64,000 nt of DNA from positions 434,001 through 498,000 of the forward strand of contig JAWQEG010001345.1 in the NCBI GenBank assembly GCA_033782935.1, read 5' to 3'. The stretch is from Petrolisthes cinctipes (Eukaryota; Arthropoda; Malacostraca; Decapoda; Porcellanidae). Under the pieces are notes generated by a model. It saw only the letters and a program-made list of their open reading frames with translations. It was not told where the DNA came from and did not search any database. Of this stretch, positions 1-13,601 are shown one piece after another; positions within the stretch are counted from its first letter, which is position 1; each line of letters opens with the position of its first letter. The translations under genes and the position numbers were made by a program.

Positions 1-1602
1 ATGCATGCACATATTAACTTTGGGCAGCTAAAATATCGATTTTCAGCATGTTTTAGGCCTCTATTTTGAAATTATTCTAACACGGAGTATGCATGTACAG
101 ATGGCTTTTGGGACCCAATAATATCGAATTTTCGAATGTTTAGAACCTGAATTTGGATATAGACGGGTACAGAAGATGCATGCACATATCGACTTTGGGC
201 ACCTAAAATATCGATTTTGCGCATGTTTTGGGCCTGTATTTTGAAAATACTCTAACACGGTGTAGACATGTACAGATCGCTTCTGGGACAAAAAAATATC
301 GAATTTTTGGGTGTTTTGAGCCTGAATTTGAGATATAAACGGGTACAGAAGATGCATGCACATATCGACTTTGGCACCCAAAATATCGATTTTTAGTATG
401 TTTTCGGCGTATAATTTGAAAATATTCTAGAACTGAGTAGGCAAGTACAGATCGCTTCTGGGACCCAAAAATATCGAATTTTCGGGGGTTTTGAGCCAGA
501 ATTTGGTATATAACCGGGTACAGAGGATGCATGCACATATCGACTTTTTGCACCTAAAATATCGATTTTGAGCATGTTTTGGGTCTTTATCTTGAAAACA
601 TTCTGGCAAGGAGTAGGCATGTACAGATCGCTTCTGGGACCCAAAAACATTGATTTTTCGGATGTTTTGAGCCTGAATTTGAGATATAAACGGGTACATA
701 AGATGCATGCACATATCGATTTGTGGCACCTAAAATATCGATTTTCAGCATGTTTTGGGCCTGTATTTTGAAAATACTTAACACGGAGTAGGCATGTACA
801 GATCGCTTCTGGGACCCAAAATTATTGAATTTTTGGGTGTTTTGAGCCTGAATTAAAGATATAAACGGGTACAGAAGATGCATGCACATATCGACTTTTG
901 CAGCCAAAATATCGATTTTTAGTATGTTTTGGGCCTATATTTTAAAAAATTTCTAGCACTGAGTAGGCATGTACAGATCGCTCCTGGGATTCAAAAAGAT
1001 TGAATTTTCGGGTGTTTTGAGCCTGAATTTGAGATATAAACGGGTACAGAAGATGCATGCACATATCGACTTTGTGCACCTAAAATATCGATTTTCAGCA
1101 TGTTTCGGGGATATATTTTGAAAATATTCTAGCACTGAGAAGGCATGTACAGATCGCTTATGGGACCCAAAAATATCGAATTTTCGGGTGTTTTGAGCCT
1201 GAATTTGGGATATAACCGTGTACAGAGGATGCATGCACATATCGACTTTTTGCACCTAAAATATTGATTTTGAGCATGTTTTGGGTTTGTATCTTGAAAA
1301 CATTCTAGCAAGGAGTAGGCATGTACAGATCGCTTCTGGGTCCAAAAAATATCGAATTTTCTGGAGTTTTGAACCAGAATTTGGGATATAGATGGGTACA
1401 GAAAATGCATACACATATTGACTTTGGGCACCTAAAATATAGATTTTTAGCATGTTTTGGGCCTGTATTTTGAAAATACTTTAACACGGAGTAGGCATGT
1501 ACAGGTCGCTTTTGGGACCCAAAAATATCGAATTTTCGGGTGTTTTGAACCTGAATTTGAGATATAAACGGGTACAGAAGATGCATGCACATATCGACTT
1601 TG

Positions 1603-1835
1603 GCACCCAAAATATCGATTTTTAGTATGTTTTCGGCGTATAATTTGAAAATATTCTAGCACTGAGTAGGCATGTATAGATCGCTTCTGGGACCCAAAAA
1701 TATCGAATTTTCGGGGGTTTTGAGTCAGAATTTGGGATATAGATGGGTACAGAAGATGCATACACATATTGACTTTGGGCACCTAAAATATAGATTTTCA
1801 GCATGTTTTGGGCCTGTATTTTGAAAATACTTTAA
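1603..1835. repeat. Copy-1-specific replacement, net one extra monomer
   Basis: Where copies 2 and 3 have 58 bp of a class E core (9445-9502 in copy 2), copy 1 has a full class D monomer followed by the first half of another monomer, which then fuses to the second half of class E (AATACTTTAACACTGAGTAG). The net gain is 175 bp. The chimeric fusion recurs near 25.71 kb in copy 4. Confidence 0.8.
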
Positions 1836-2109
1836 CACTGAGTAGGCATGTGCAGATCGCTTAAGGGACCGAAAAATATCGATTTTTTCGGAGTTTTGAG
1901 CCTGAATTTGAGATATAAACGGGTACAGAAGATGCATGCACATATCGACTTTTTGCACCTAAAATATCGATTTTGATCTTGTTTTGGGTCTGTATCTTGA
2001 ACAAATTCTAGCAAGGAGTAGGCATGTACAGATCGCTCCTGGGACCCAAAAATATCGAATTTTCGGGTGTTTTGAACCTGAATTTGGGATATAGACGGAT
2101 ACAGAAGAT

Positions 2110-2184
2110 GCATGCAAATATCGACTTTTGGTACCTAAAATATCGATTTTGAGCATGTTTTGGGCCTGTATTTTGAAAATACTC
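2110..2184. repeat. First half-unit (88-bp ancestral repeat) of the reference monomer
   Basis: This segment, from GCATG through the ATTTTGAAAATACTCT end, aligns without gaps to 2198-2272, an offset of exactly 88 bp. Over 26 positions from GCATG the halves share 19 bases, and over the next 49 positions about 35. Shared blocks include AAAATATCGA, TGTTTTG and GCCTG. The remaining 13 bp between half-units match poorly. Confidence 0.8.
2168..2182. other. Perfect dyad GTATTTTGAAAATAC (example copy)
   Basis: Seven-base arms around a single central G, at relative positions 68-82 of class A, K, L and some other monomers, so repeated many times in the window. Classes B (GTATCTTGAAAAC), D (ATAATTTGAAAATA) and F (GTATTTTTAAAATAC) lose or alter it. 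It could form a small cruciform or bind a dimeric protein; neither is shown by the sequence. Confidence 0.7.
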
Positions 2185-2197
2185 TAACACGGAGTAG

Positions 2198-2272
2198 GCA
2201 TGTACAGATCGCTTCTGGGACCCAAAAATATCGAATTTTCGGGTGTTTTGAGCCTGAATTTGAGATATAAAC
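2198..2272. repeat. Second half-unit (88-bp ancestral repeat) of the reference monomer
   Basis: Partner of 2110-2184. AAAATATCGA occurs at relative positions 37 and 125 of the monomer, and GCATG at 10 and 98, each 88 bp apart. The monomer is therefore best read as a fixed, diverged dimer. The two halves are now distinct enough that 176 bp, not 88 bp, is the unit being amplified. Confidence 0.8.
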
Positions 2273-5200
2273 GGGTACAGAAGATGTATGCACATATCGA
2301 CTTTTTGCACCTAAAATATCGATTTTGTGCATGTTTTAGTTCTGTATCTTGAAAACTTTCTAGCAAGAAGTAGGCATGTACAGATCGCTTCTGGGACCCA
2401 AAAATATCGAATTTTCGGGGGTTTTGAACCTGAATTTGGAATATAGACGGGTACAGAAGATGCATACACATATTGACTTTGGGCACCTAAAATATAGATT
2501 TTGAGCATGTTTTGGGCCTGTATTTTGAAAATACTTAACACGGAGTAGGCATGTACAGATCGCTTCTGGGACCCAAAAATATTGAATTTTTGGGTGTTTT
2601 GAGCCTGAATTTGAGATATAAACGGGTACAGAAGATGCATGCACATATCGACTTTTGCAGCCAAAATATCGATTTTTAGTATGTTTTGGGCCTATATTTT
2701 GAAAATATTCTAGCACTGAGTATGCATGTACAGATCGCTCCTGGGACCCAAAAATATCGAATTTTCGGGTGTTTTGAGCCTGAATTTGAGATATAAACGG
2801 GTACTGAAGATGCATGCACATATCGACTTAGGGCACCTAAAATATCGATTTTCAGCATGTTTTGGGGATATATTTTGAAAATATTCTAGCACTGAGAGGG
2901 CATGTACAGATCGCTTTTGGGACCCAAAAATATCGAATTTTCGGGTGTTTTGAGCCTGAATTTGGGATATAATCGTGTACAGAGGATGCATGCACATATC
3001 GACTTTTTGCACCTAAAATATCGATTTTGAGCATGTTTTGGGTGTGTATCTTGAAAACATTCTAGCAAGAAGTAGGCATGTACAGATTGCTTCTGGGACC
3101 CAAAAATATCGAATTTTCGAGAGATTTGAACCTGAATTTGGGATATAGACGGGTACAGAAGATGCATACACATATTGACTTTTGGCACCTAAAATATCGA
3201 TTTTCAGCATGTTTTGGGCATCTATTTTAAAAACACTCTAACACGGAGTATGCACGTACAGATCGCTTCTGGGACCCAAAAATATCGAATTTTCGGGTGT
3301 TTTGAGCCTGAATTTGAGATATAAACGGGTACTGAAGATCCATGCACATATCGACTTTGGGCACCTAAAATATCGATTTTTAGTATGTTTTGGGCCTGTA
3401 TTTTAAAAATACTCTAACACGGAGTAGACATGTACAGATCGCTTTTGGTACCCAAAAATATCGAATTTTCGAGTGTTTTGAGCCTGAATTTGAGATATAA
3501 ACGGGTACAGAAGAAGCATGCACATATCGACTTTGGACACCAAAAATATCGATTTTTAGCATGGTTTGAGCCTATATTTTGAAAACATTCTAGCACTGAG
3601 TATGCATATACAGATCGCTTAAGGGACCCAAAAATATCGAATTTTCTGTGTTTTGAGCCAGAATTTGGGATATAACCGTGTACAGAGGATGCGTGCACAT
3701 ACCGACTTTTTGCACCTAAAATAACGATTTTGAGCACGTTTTGGGTCTGTATCTTGAAAACATTCTAGCACTGAGTAGGCATGTACAGATCACTTCTGGG
3801 ACCCAAAAATATCGAATTTTCTGGTGTTTTGAACCTGAATTTGGGATATAGACGGGTACAGAAGATGCATACACATATTGACTTTGGGCACCTAAAATAT
3901 AGATTTTCAGCATGTTTTGGGCCTGTATTTTGAAAATACTTTAACACGGAGTAGGCATGTACAGATCGCTTCTGGGACCCAAAAATATCGAATATTCGGG
4001 TGTTTTGAGTCTGAATTTAAAACATAAACGGGTACAGAAGATGCATTCACATATCGACTTTGGACACCAAAAATATCGATTTTTAGCATGGTTTGAGCCT
4101 ATATTTTGAAAACATTCTAGCACTGAGTAGGCATGTACAGATAGCTTCTGGGACCCAAAAATATTGAATTTTCGGGTGTTTTGAGCCTGAATTTGAGATA
4201 TAACCGGGTACAGAGAATGCATACACATATTGACTTTGTGCACCTAAAATATCAATTTTCAGCATGTTTTGGGCCTATATTTTAAAAACACTCTAACACG
4301 GAGTATGCATGTACAGATCGCTTCTGGGACACAAAAAAATCGAATTTTCGGAGTTTTGAGCCTGAATTTGAGATATAAACGAGTACAGAAGATGCATGCA
4401 CATATCGAGTTTTTGCACCTAAAATATCGATTTTGAGCATGTTTTGGGCCTGTATCTTGAAAACTTTCTAGCAAGAAGTAGGCATGTACAGATCGCTTCT
4501 GGGACACAAAAATATCGATTTTTTGGGTGTTTTGAACCTGAATTTGGGATATAAACGGGTACAGAAGATGCATGCACATATCGACTTTTCACACATAAAA
4601 TATCATTTTTGAGACTGTTTTAAGCCTGTATTTTAAAAACATTCTAGCACTGAGTAGGCATATGCAGATCGTTTAAGGGACCTAAAAATATCGAATTTTT
4701 GGAGTTTTGAGCCTGAATTTGTGATATAAACGGGTACAAAAGATGCATGCACATATCGACTTTTTGCACTTAAAATATCGATTTTGAGCATGTTTTGGGC
4801 CTGCATTTTGAAAATACTCTAACACGGAGTATGCATGTACAGATCGCTTCTGGGACACAAAAATATCGATTTTTTGTGTGTTTTGAGCCTGAATTTGAGA
4901 TATAAACGGGTACAGAAGATGCATGCACATATTGACTTTTCACACCTAAAATATCGATTTATAGCATGTTTTAAGCCTGTATTTTAAGAACATTCTAGCA
5001 CTGAGTTGGCATGTGCAGATCGCTTAAGGGACCCAAAAATATCGAATTATCGGAGTTTTGAGCCTGAATTTGAGATATAAACGGGTACAGAAGATGCATG
5101 CACATATCGACTTTTTGCACTTAAAATATCGATTTTGAGCATGTTTTGGGTCTGTATCTTGAAAACATTCTAGCAAGGAGTAGGCATGTACAGATCGCTT

Positions 5201-7725
5201 CTGGGACCCAAAAATATCGAATTTGCTGGTGTTTTGAACCAGAATTAGGGATATACACGGGTACAGAAGATGCATACACATATTGACTTTGGGCACATAA
5301 AATATCGATTTTCAGCATGTTTTGGGCCTGTGTTTTAAAAACACTGTAACACGGAGTATGCACGTACAGATCGCTTCTGGGACCCAAAAACATTGAATTT
5401 TCGGGTGTTTTGAGCCTGAATTTGAGATATAAACGGGTACAGAAGATGCATGCACATATCGACTTTGGGCACCCAAAATATCGATTTTGAGCATGTTTTG
5501 GGCCTGAATTTTTAAAATACTCTAACACTGAGTAGACACGTACAGATCGCTTCTGGTTCCCAAATAAATCGAATTTTAGGGTGTTCTGAGCCTGAATTTG
5601 AGATATGAACGGGTACAGAAGATGAATGCACATATCGAATTTAAGCACCTAAAATATCGATTTTGAGCATGTTTTGGGCCTGTATTTTGAAAATACTATA
5701 ACACAGTGTAGACATGTACAGATCGCTTCTGGGACACAAAAATATCGATTTTTTGGGTGTTTTGAGCCTGAATTTGAGATATAAACGGGTACAGAAGATG
5801 CATGCACATATCGAATTTTTGCACCTAAAATATCGATTTTGAGCATGTTTTGGGTCTGTATCATGAAAACTTTCTAGCAAGAAGTAGGCATGTACAGATT
5901 GCTTCTGGGACTCCAAAATATAGAATTTTCGAATGTTTTGAACCTGAATTTGGGATATAGACGGGTACAGAAGATGCATACACATATTGACTTTGGGCAC
6001 CCCAAATATCGATTTTGAGCATGTTTTGGGTCTGTATCTTGAAAACATTCTAGCAAGAAGTAGGCATGTACAGATTGCTTCTGGGACCCAAAAATATCGA
6101 ATTTTCGGGCGTTTTGAGTCTGAATTTGAGATATAAACGGGTACAGAAGATGCATGCACATATCGACTTTGGGCACCCAAAATATCGATTTTGAGCATGT
6201 TTTGGGCCTGTATTTTGAAAATACTATAGCACGGAGTATGCATGTACAGAAGGCTTTTGGGACCCAAAAATATCGAATATTCGGGTGTTTTGAGTCTGAA
6301 TTTGAGATATAAACGGGTACAGAAGATGCATGCACATATCGACTTTGGGCACCCAAAATATCAATTTTGAGCATGTTTTGAGCCTGTATTTTTAAAATAT
6401 TCTAACACTGAGTAGACACGTACAGATCGCTTCTGGAACCCAAATAAATCGAATTTTAGGGTGTTCTGAGCCTGAATTTGAGATATGAACGGATACAGAA
6501 GATGCATGCACATATCGACTTTGGGCACCTAAAATATCGATTTACAGCATGTTTTAGGCTTGTATTTTAAAAATACTCTAACACGGAGTATGCATGTACA
6601 GATGGCTTTAGGGACCCAAAAATATCGAATATTCAGGTGTTTTGAGTCTTAATTTGAGATATAAACGGGTACAGAAGATGCATGCACATATCGACTTTGG
6701 GCACCCAAAATATCGATTTTTAGTATGTTTTGAGCGTATAATTTGAAAATATTCTAGCACTGAGTAGGCATGTACAGATCGCTTCTGGGACCCAAAAATA
6801 TCGAATTTTCGGGTGTTCTGAGCCAGAAATTGGGATAAAACCGGGTACAGAGGATGCATGCACATATCGACTTTTTGCACCGAAAATATCGATTTTGAGC
6901 ATGTTTTGGGTCTGTATCTTGAAAACATTCTAGCAAGAAGTAGGCATGTACAGATTGCTTCTGGGACCCCAAAATATCGAATTTTCGAGTGTTTTGAACC
7001 TGAATTTGGGATATAGACGGGTACAGAAGATACATACACATATTGACTTTGGGCAGCTAAAATATCGATTTTGAGCATGTTTTAGGCCTGTATTTTGAAA
7101 ATACTCTAACACGGAGTATGCATGTACACATTGCTTTTTGGACCCAAAAATATCGAATATTCGGGTGTTTTGAGTATGAATTTGAGATATAAACGGGAAC
7201 AGAAGATGCATGCACATATCGATTTTGGGCACCTAAAATATCGATTTTGAGCATGTTTTGGGCCTGTATTTTGAAAATACTCTAACACTGTGTAGGCATG
7301 TACAGATCGCTTCTGAGACACAAAAATATCGATTTTTTGGGTGTTTTGAGCCTGAATTTGAGATATAAACGGGTTCAGAAGATGCATGCACATATCGACT
7401 TTGGACACCTAAAATATCGATTTATAGCATGTTTTAAGCCTGTATTTTAAAAACATTCTAGCACTGAGTAGGCATGTGCAGATTGCTTAAGGGACCCAAA
7501 AATATCGAATTTTCGGAGTTTTGAGCCTGAATTTGAGATATAAACGGGTACAGAAGATGCATGCACATTTCGACTTTGGGCACCTAAAATATCGGTTTTG
7601 AGCATGTTTTGGGTCTGTATCTTGAAAACATTCTAGCAAGAAGTAGGCATGTACAGATTGCTTCTGAGACCCAAAAATATCGAATTTTGGAGTGTTTTGA
7701 GTCTGAATTTGAGATATAAACGGGT

Positions 7726-7835
7726 ACAGAAGATACATGCACATATCGACTTTTTGCACTTACAATATCGATTTTAAGCATGTTTTGGGTCTGTATCTTG
7801 AAAACATTCTAGCAAGGAGTAGGCATGTAACGGGT
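7726..7835. repeat. Truncated 110-bp monomer at HOR-A copy 1/2 junction
   Basis: The monomer goes straight from GGCATGTA to ACGGGTACAG (join at 7829/7830), missing 66 bp that the intact monomer has between these points. The same join recurs at 15672/15673 and 22635/22636, so the deletion happened once, before HOR-A was amplified. It explains why HOR-A is not a multiple of 176 bp. Confidence 0.95.
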
Positions 7836-10645
7836 ACAGAAGATGCATGCACATATTAACTTTGGGCAGCTAAAATATCGATTTTCAGCATGTTTTAGGC
7901 CTCTATTTTGAAATTATTCTAACACGGAGTATGCATGTACAGATGGCTTTTGGGACCCAATAATATCGAATTTTCGAATGTTTAGAACCTGAATTTGGAT
8001 ATAGACGGGTACAGAAGATGCATGCACATATCGACTTTGGGCACCTAAAATATCGATTTTGCGCATGTTTTTGGCCTGTATTTTGAAAATACTCTAACAC
8101 GGTGTAGACATGTACAGATCGCTTCTGGGACAAAAAAATATCGAATTTTTGGGTGTTTTGAGCCTGAATTTGAGATATAAACGGGTACAGAAGATGCATG
8201 CACATATCGACTTTGGCACCCAAAATATCGATTTTTAGTATGTTTTCGGCGTATAATTTGAAAATATTCTAGAACTGAGTAGGCAAGTACAGATCGCTTC
8301 TGGGACCCAAAAATATCGAATTTTCGGGGGTTTTGAGCCAGAATTTGGTATATAACCGGGTACAGAGGATGCATGCACATATCGACTTTTTGCACCTAAA
8401 ATATCGATTTTGAGCATGTTTTGGGTCTTTATCTTGAAAACATTCTGGCAAGGAGTAGGCATGTACAGATCGCTTCTGGGACCCAAAAACATTGATTTTT
8501 CGGATGTTTTGAGCCTGAATTTGAGATATAAACGGGTACATAAGATGCATGCACATATCGATTTGTGGCACCTAAAATATCGATTTTCAGCATGTTTTGG
8601 GCCTGTATTTTGAAAATACTTAACACGAAGTAGGCATGTACAGATCGCTTCTGGGACCCAAAAATATTGAATTTTTGGGTGTTTTGAGCCTGAATTAAAG
8701 ATATAAACGGGTACAGAAGATGCATGCACATATCGACTTTTGCAGCCAAAATATCGATTTTTAGTATGTTTTGGGCCTATATTTTAAAAAATTTCTAGCA
8801 CTGAGTAGGCATGTACAGATCGTTCCTGGGATTCGAAAAGATTGAATTTTCGGGTGTTTTGAGCCTGAATTTGAGATATAAACGGGTACAGAAGATGCAT
8901 GCACATATCGACTTTGTGCACCTAAAATATCGATTTTCAGCATGTTTCGGTGATATATTTTGAAAATATTCTAGCACTGAGAAGGCATGTACAGATCGCT
9001 TTTGGGACCCAAAAATATAGAATTTTCGGGTGTTTTGAGCCTGAATTTGGGATATAACCGTGTACAGAGGATGCATGCACATATCGACTTTTTGCACCTA
9101 AAATATTGATTTTGAGCATGTTTTGGGTTTGTATCTTGAAAACATTCTAGCAAGGAGGAGGCATGTACAGATCGCTTCTGGGTCCAAAAAATATCGAATT
9201 TTCTGGAGTTTTGAACCAGAATTTGGGATATAGATGGGTACAGAAAATGCATACACATATTGACTTTGGGCACCTAAAATATAGATTTTCAGCATGTTTT
9301 GGGCCTGTATTTTGAAAATACTTTAACACGGAGTAGGCATGTACAGGTCGCTTTTGGGACCCAAAAATATCGAATTTTCGGGTGTTTTGAACCTGAATTT
9401 GAGATATAAACGGGTACAGAAGATGCATGCACATATCGACTTTGGACACCTAAAATATCGATTTATAGCATGTTTTAAGCCACTATTTTAAAAACATTCT
9501 AGCACTGAGTAGGCATGTGCAGATCGCTTAAGGGACCCAAAAATATCGATTTTTTCGGAGTTTTGAGCCTGAATTTGAGATATAAACGGGTACAGAAGAT
9601 GCATGCTTATATCGACTTTTTGCACCTAAAATATCGATTTTGATCTTGTTTTGGGTCTGTATCTTGAACAAATTCTAGCAAGGAGTAGGCATGTACAGAT
9701 CGCTCCTGGGACCCAAAAATATCGAATTTTCGGGTGTTTTGAAACTAAATTTGGGATATAGACGGATACAGAAGATGCATGCAAATATCGACTTTTGGTA
9801 CTTAAAATATCGATTTTGAGCATGTTTTGGGCCTGTATTTTGAAAATACTCTAACACGGAGTAGGCATGTACAGATCGCTTCTGGGACCCAAAAATATCG
9901 AATTTTCGGGTGTTTTGAGCCTGAATTTGAGATATAAACGGGTACAGAAGATGTATGCACATATCGACTTTTTGCACCTAAAATATCGATTTTGTGCATG
10001 TTTTGGTTCTGTATCTTGAAAACTTTCTAGCAAGAAGTAGGCATGTACAGATCGCTTCTGGGACCCAAAAATATCGAATTTTCGGGTGTTTTGAACCTGA
10101 ATTTGGAATATAGACGGGTACAGAAGATGCATACACATATTGACTTTGGGCACCTAAAATATAGATTTTGAGCATGTTTTGGGCCTGTATTTTGAAAATA
10201 CTTAACACGGAGTAGGCATGTACAGATCGCTTCTGGGACCCAAAAATATTGAATTTTTGGGTGTTTTGAGCCTGAATTTGAGATATAAACGGGTACAGAA
10301 GATGCATGCACATATCAACTTTTGCAGCCAAAATATCGATTTTTAGTATGTTTTGGGCCTATATTTTGAAAATATTCTAGCACTGAGTATGCATGTACAG
10401 ATCGCTCCTGGGATTCAAAAATATTGAATTTTCGGGTGTTTTGAGCCTGAATTTGAGATATAAACGGGTACTGAAGATGCATGCACATATCGACTTTGGG
10501 CACCTAAAATATCGATTTTCAGCATGTTTTGGGGATATATTTTGAAAATATTCTAGCACTGAGAGGGCATGTACAGATCGCTTTTGGGACCCAAAAATAT
10601 CGAATTTTCGGGTGTTCTGAGCCTGAATTTGGGATATAATCGTGT

Positions 10646-10821
10646 ACAGAGGATGCATGCACATATCGACTTTTTGCACCTAAAATATCGATTTTGAGCA
10701 TGTTTTGGGTCTGTATCTTGAAAAAATTCTAGCAAGGAGTAGGCATGTACAGATCGCTTCTGGGACCCAAAATTATCGAATTTTCTGGTGTTTTGAACCT
10801 GAATTTGGGATATAGACGGAT
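10646..10821. repeat. Representative class B monomer
   Basis: Class B has CGACTTTTTGCACC before the core, then GGGTCTGTATCTTGAAAA, an ATTCTAGCAAGGAGTAGG block and a TTCTGGTGTTTTGAACC stretch ending in GGGATATAGACGG. It lacks the perfect GTATTTTGAAAATAC dyad of class A. In HOR-A it usually follows class D and precedes a monomer starting with CATACACATATTGACTTT. The fixed neighbours are part of what defines the higher-order repeats. Confidence 0.8.
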
Positions 10822-12193
10822 ACCGAAGATGCATTCACATATCGACTTTTTGCACCTAAATTATCGATTTTGAGCATGTTTTGGGCCTGTATTTTGAAAA
10901 TACTCTAAAACGGAGTAGGCATGTACAGATCGCTTCGGGGACCCAAAAATATCGAATTTTGGGGTGTTTGGAGCCTTAATTTGAGATATAAACGGGTACA
11001 GAAGATGCATGCACATTTCGACTTTTTGCACCTAAAATATCGATTTTGAGCATGTTTTGGGTCTGTATCTTGAAAACATTCTAGCAAGAAGTAGGCATGT
11101 ACAGATTGCTTCTGGGACCCAAAAATATTGAATTTTTGAGTGTTTTGAACCTGAATTTGGGATATAGACGGGTACAGAAGATGCATACACATATTGACTT
11201 TGAGCAGCTAAAATATCGATTTTGAGCATGTTTTGGGCCTGTATTTTGAAAATACTACAGCACGGTGTAGACATATACAGATCGCTTCTGGGACAGAAAC
11301 ATATCGATTTTTGGGTGTTTTGAGATTGAATTTGAGATATAAACGGGTACAGAAGATGCATGCACATATCGACTTTGTCACCCAAAATATCGATTTTTAG
11401 TATGTTTTGGGCGTATAATTTGAAAATATTTTAGCACTGAGTAGGCATGTACAGATCGCTTCTGGGACCCAAAAATATCGAATTTTCGGGGTTTTGAGCC
11501 AGAATTTGGGATATAACCGGGTACAGAGGATTCATGCACATATCGACTTTTTGCACCTAAAATATCGATTTTAAGCATGTTTTGGGTCTGTATCTTGAAA
11601 ACATTCTAGGAAGGAGTAGGCATGTACAGGTCGCTTCTGGGACCCCAAAATACCGAATTTTCTGGTGTTTTGAAATGGAATTTGGGATATAGACGAGTAC
11701 AGAAGATGCATACACATATTGACTTTGGGCACCTAAAATATAGATTTTCAGCATGTTTTGGGCCTGTATTTTGAAAATACATTAACACGGAGTAGGCATG
11801 TACAGATCGCTTCTGGGACCCAAAAATATCGACTTTTCGGGTGTTTTGAGCCTGAATTTGAGATATAAACTGGTACAGAAGATGCATGCACATATCGACT
11901 TTGGGCACCTAAAATATCGATTTTGAGTATGTTTTGGGCCTGCATTTTGAAAATACTCTAACACGGAGTATGCATGTACAGATCGCTTCTGGGACACAAA
12001 AATATCGATTTTTTGTGTGTTTTGAGCCTGAATTTGAGATATAAACGGGTACAGAAGATGCATGCACATATTGACTTTTCACACCTAAAATATCGATTTA
12101 TAGCATGTTTTAAGCCTGTATTTTAAGAACATTCTAGCACTGAGTTGGCATGTGCAGATCGCTTAAGGGACCCAAAAATATCGAATTATCGGA

Positions 12194-13601
12194 GTTTTGA
12201 GCCTGAATTTGAGATATAAACGGGTACAGAAGATGCATGCACATATCGACTTTTTGCACTTAAAATATCGATTTTGAGCATGTTTTGGGTCTGTATCTTG
12301 AAAACATTCTAGCAAGGAGTAGGCATGTACAGATCGCTTCTGGGACCCAAAAATATCGAATTTGCTGGTGTTTTGAACCAGAATTAGGGATATACACGGG
12401 TACAGAAGATGCATACACATATTGACTTTGGGCACATAAAATATCGATTTTCAGCATGTTTTGGGCCTGTGTTTTAAAAACACTCTAACACGGAGTATGC
12501 ACGTACAGATCGCTTCTGGGACCCAAAAACATTGAATTTTCGGGTGTTTTGAGCCTGAATTTGAGATATAAACGGGTACAGAAGATGCATGCACATATCG
12601 ACTTTGGGCACCCAAAATATCGATTTTGAGCATGTTTTGGTCCTGAATTTTTAAAATACTCTAACACTGAGTAGACACGTACAGATCGCTTCTGGTTCCC
12701 AAATAAATCGAATTTTAGGGTGTTCTGAGCCTGAATTTGAGATATGAACGGGTACAGAAGATGAATGCACATATCGAATTTAAGCACCTAAAATATCGAT
12801 TTTGAGCATGTTTTGGGCCTGTATTTTGAAAATACTATAACACAGTGTAGACATGTACAGATCGCTTCTGGGACACAAAATTATCGATTTTTTGGGTGTT
12901 TTGAGCCTGAATTTGAGATATAAACGGGTACAGAAGATGCATGCACATATCGACTTTTTGCACTTAAAATATCGATTTTGAGCATGTTTTGGGTCTGTAT
13001 CTTGAAAACATTCTAGCAAGGAGTAGGCATGTACAGATCGCTTCTGGGACCCAAAAATATCGAATTTGCTGGTGTTTTGAACCAGAATTAGGGATATACA
13101 CGGGTACAGAAGATGCATACACATATTGACTTTGGGCACATAAAATATCGATTTTCAGCATGTTTTGGGCCTGTGTTTTAAAAACACTGTAACACGGAGT
13201 ATGCACGTACAGATCGCTTCTGGGACCCAAAAACATTGAATTTTCGGGTGTTTTGAGCCTGAATTTGAGATATAAACGGGTACAGAAGATGCATGCACAT
13301 ATCGACTTTGGGCACCCAAAATATCGATTTTGAGCATGTTTTGGGCCTGAATTTTTAAAATACTCTAACACTGAGTAGACACGTACAGATCGCTTCTGGT
13401 TCCCAAATAAATCGAATTTTAGGGTGTTCTGAGCCTGAATTTGAGATATGAACGGGTACAGAAGATGAATGCACATATCGAATTTAAGCACCTAAAATAT
13501 CGATTTTGAGCATGTTTTGGGCCTGTATTTTGAAAATACTATAACACAGTGTAGACATGTACAGATCGCTTCTGGGACACAAAAATATCGATTTTTTGGG
13601 T
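12194..13601. repeat. 704-bp (4-monomer) tandem duplication in HOR-A copy 2
   Basis: Units 12194-12897 and 12898-13601 match base for base at 704-bp spacing apart from a few sites. Unit 1 has CACTCTAAC, TTTTGGTCCTG and ACAAAATTATCG; unit 2 has CACTGTAAC, TTTTGGGCCTG and ACAAAAATATCG. Unit 1 alleles are those of copy 3 and unit 2 alleles those of copy 1. Copies 1 and 3 have this segment once. Confidence 0.88.

Larger units (their letters stand above)
2101..2276. repeat. Reference monomer, class A (176 bp)
   Basis: This monomer is close to the consensus and is used here as the register: each monomer starts at ACAGAAGATG and ends at AACGGGT. Class A is recognised by GGGCCTGTATTTTGAAAATAC followed by TCTAACACGGAGTA. 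The consensus has seven CpG sites (relative positions about 22, 44, 90, 110, 132, 140 and 172) and contains the palindromes TGCATGCA and ATCGAT. It is the commonest class in all blocks. The consensus was made by eye, not by alignment. Confidence 0.9.
1..7829. repeat. HOR-A copy 1 (all but its first ~12 bp)
   Basis: The window opens 13 bp after the point matching the HOR-A junction (base 1 equals base 7843 of copy 2). Copy 1 to copy 2 spacing is 7842 bp. Relative to copy 2, copy 1 has an extra monomer inside 1603-1835 (233 bp where copy 2 has 58), three more monomers between about 3034 and 4790, and lacks a 704-bp duplication near 5.0-5.1 kb. The near-equal length of copies 1 and 2 is therefore a coincidence of gains and losses (+175, +528, -704). 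Many single-base variants are shared with copy 4, not with copies 2 and 3. Confidence 0.9.

Noticed and set aside
568..771. 67-codon plus-strand frame, recurring at 8410, 16253 and 23216
   Set aside because: It recurs only because the HOR-A copies recur. It lies within monomer sequence and shows no sign of coding selection.
2168..2182. Intrinsic terminator or bacterial operator at the GTATTTTGAAAATAC dyad
   Set aside because: The arms are A/T-rich with a one-base centre, there is no T run after it, no gene lies next to it, and it is repeated many times across the array.
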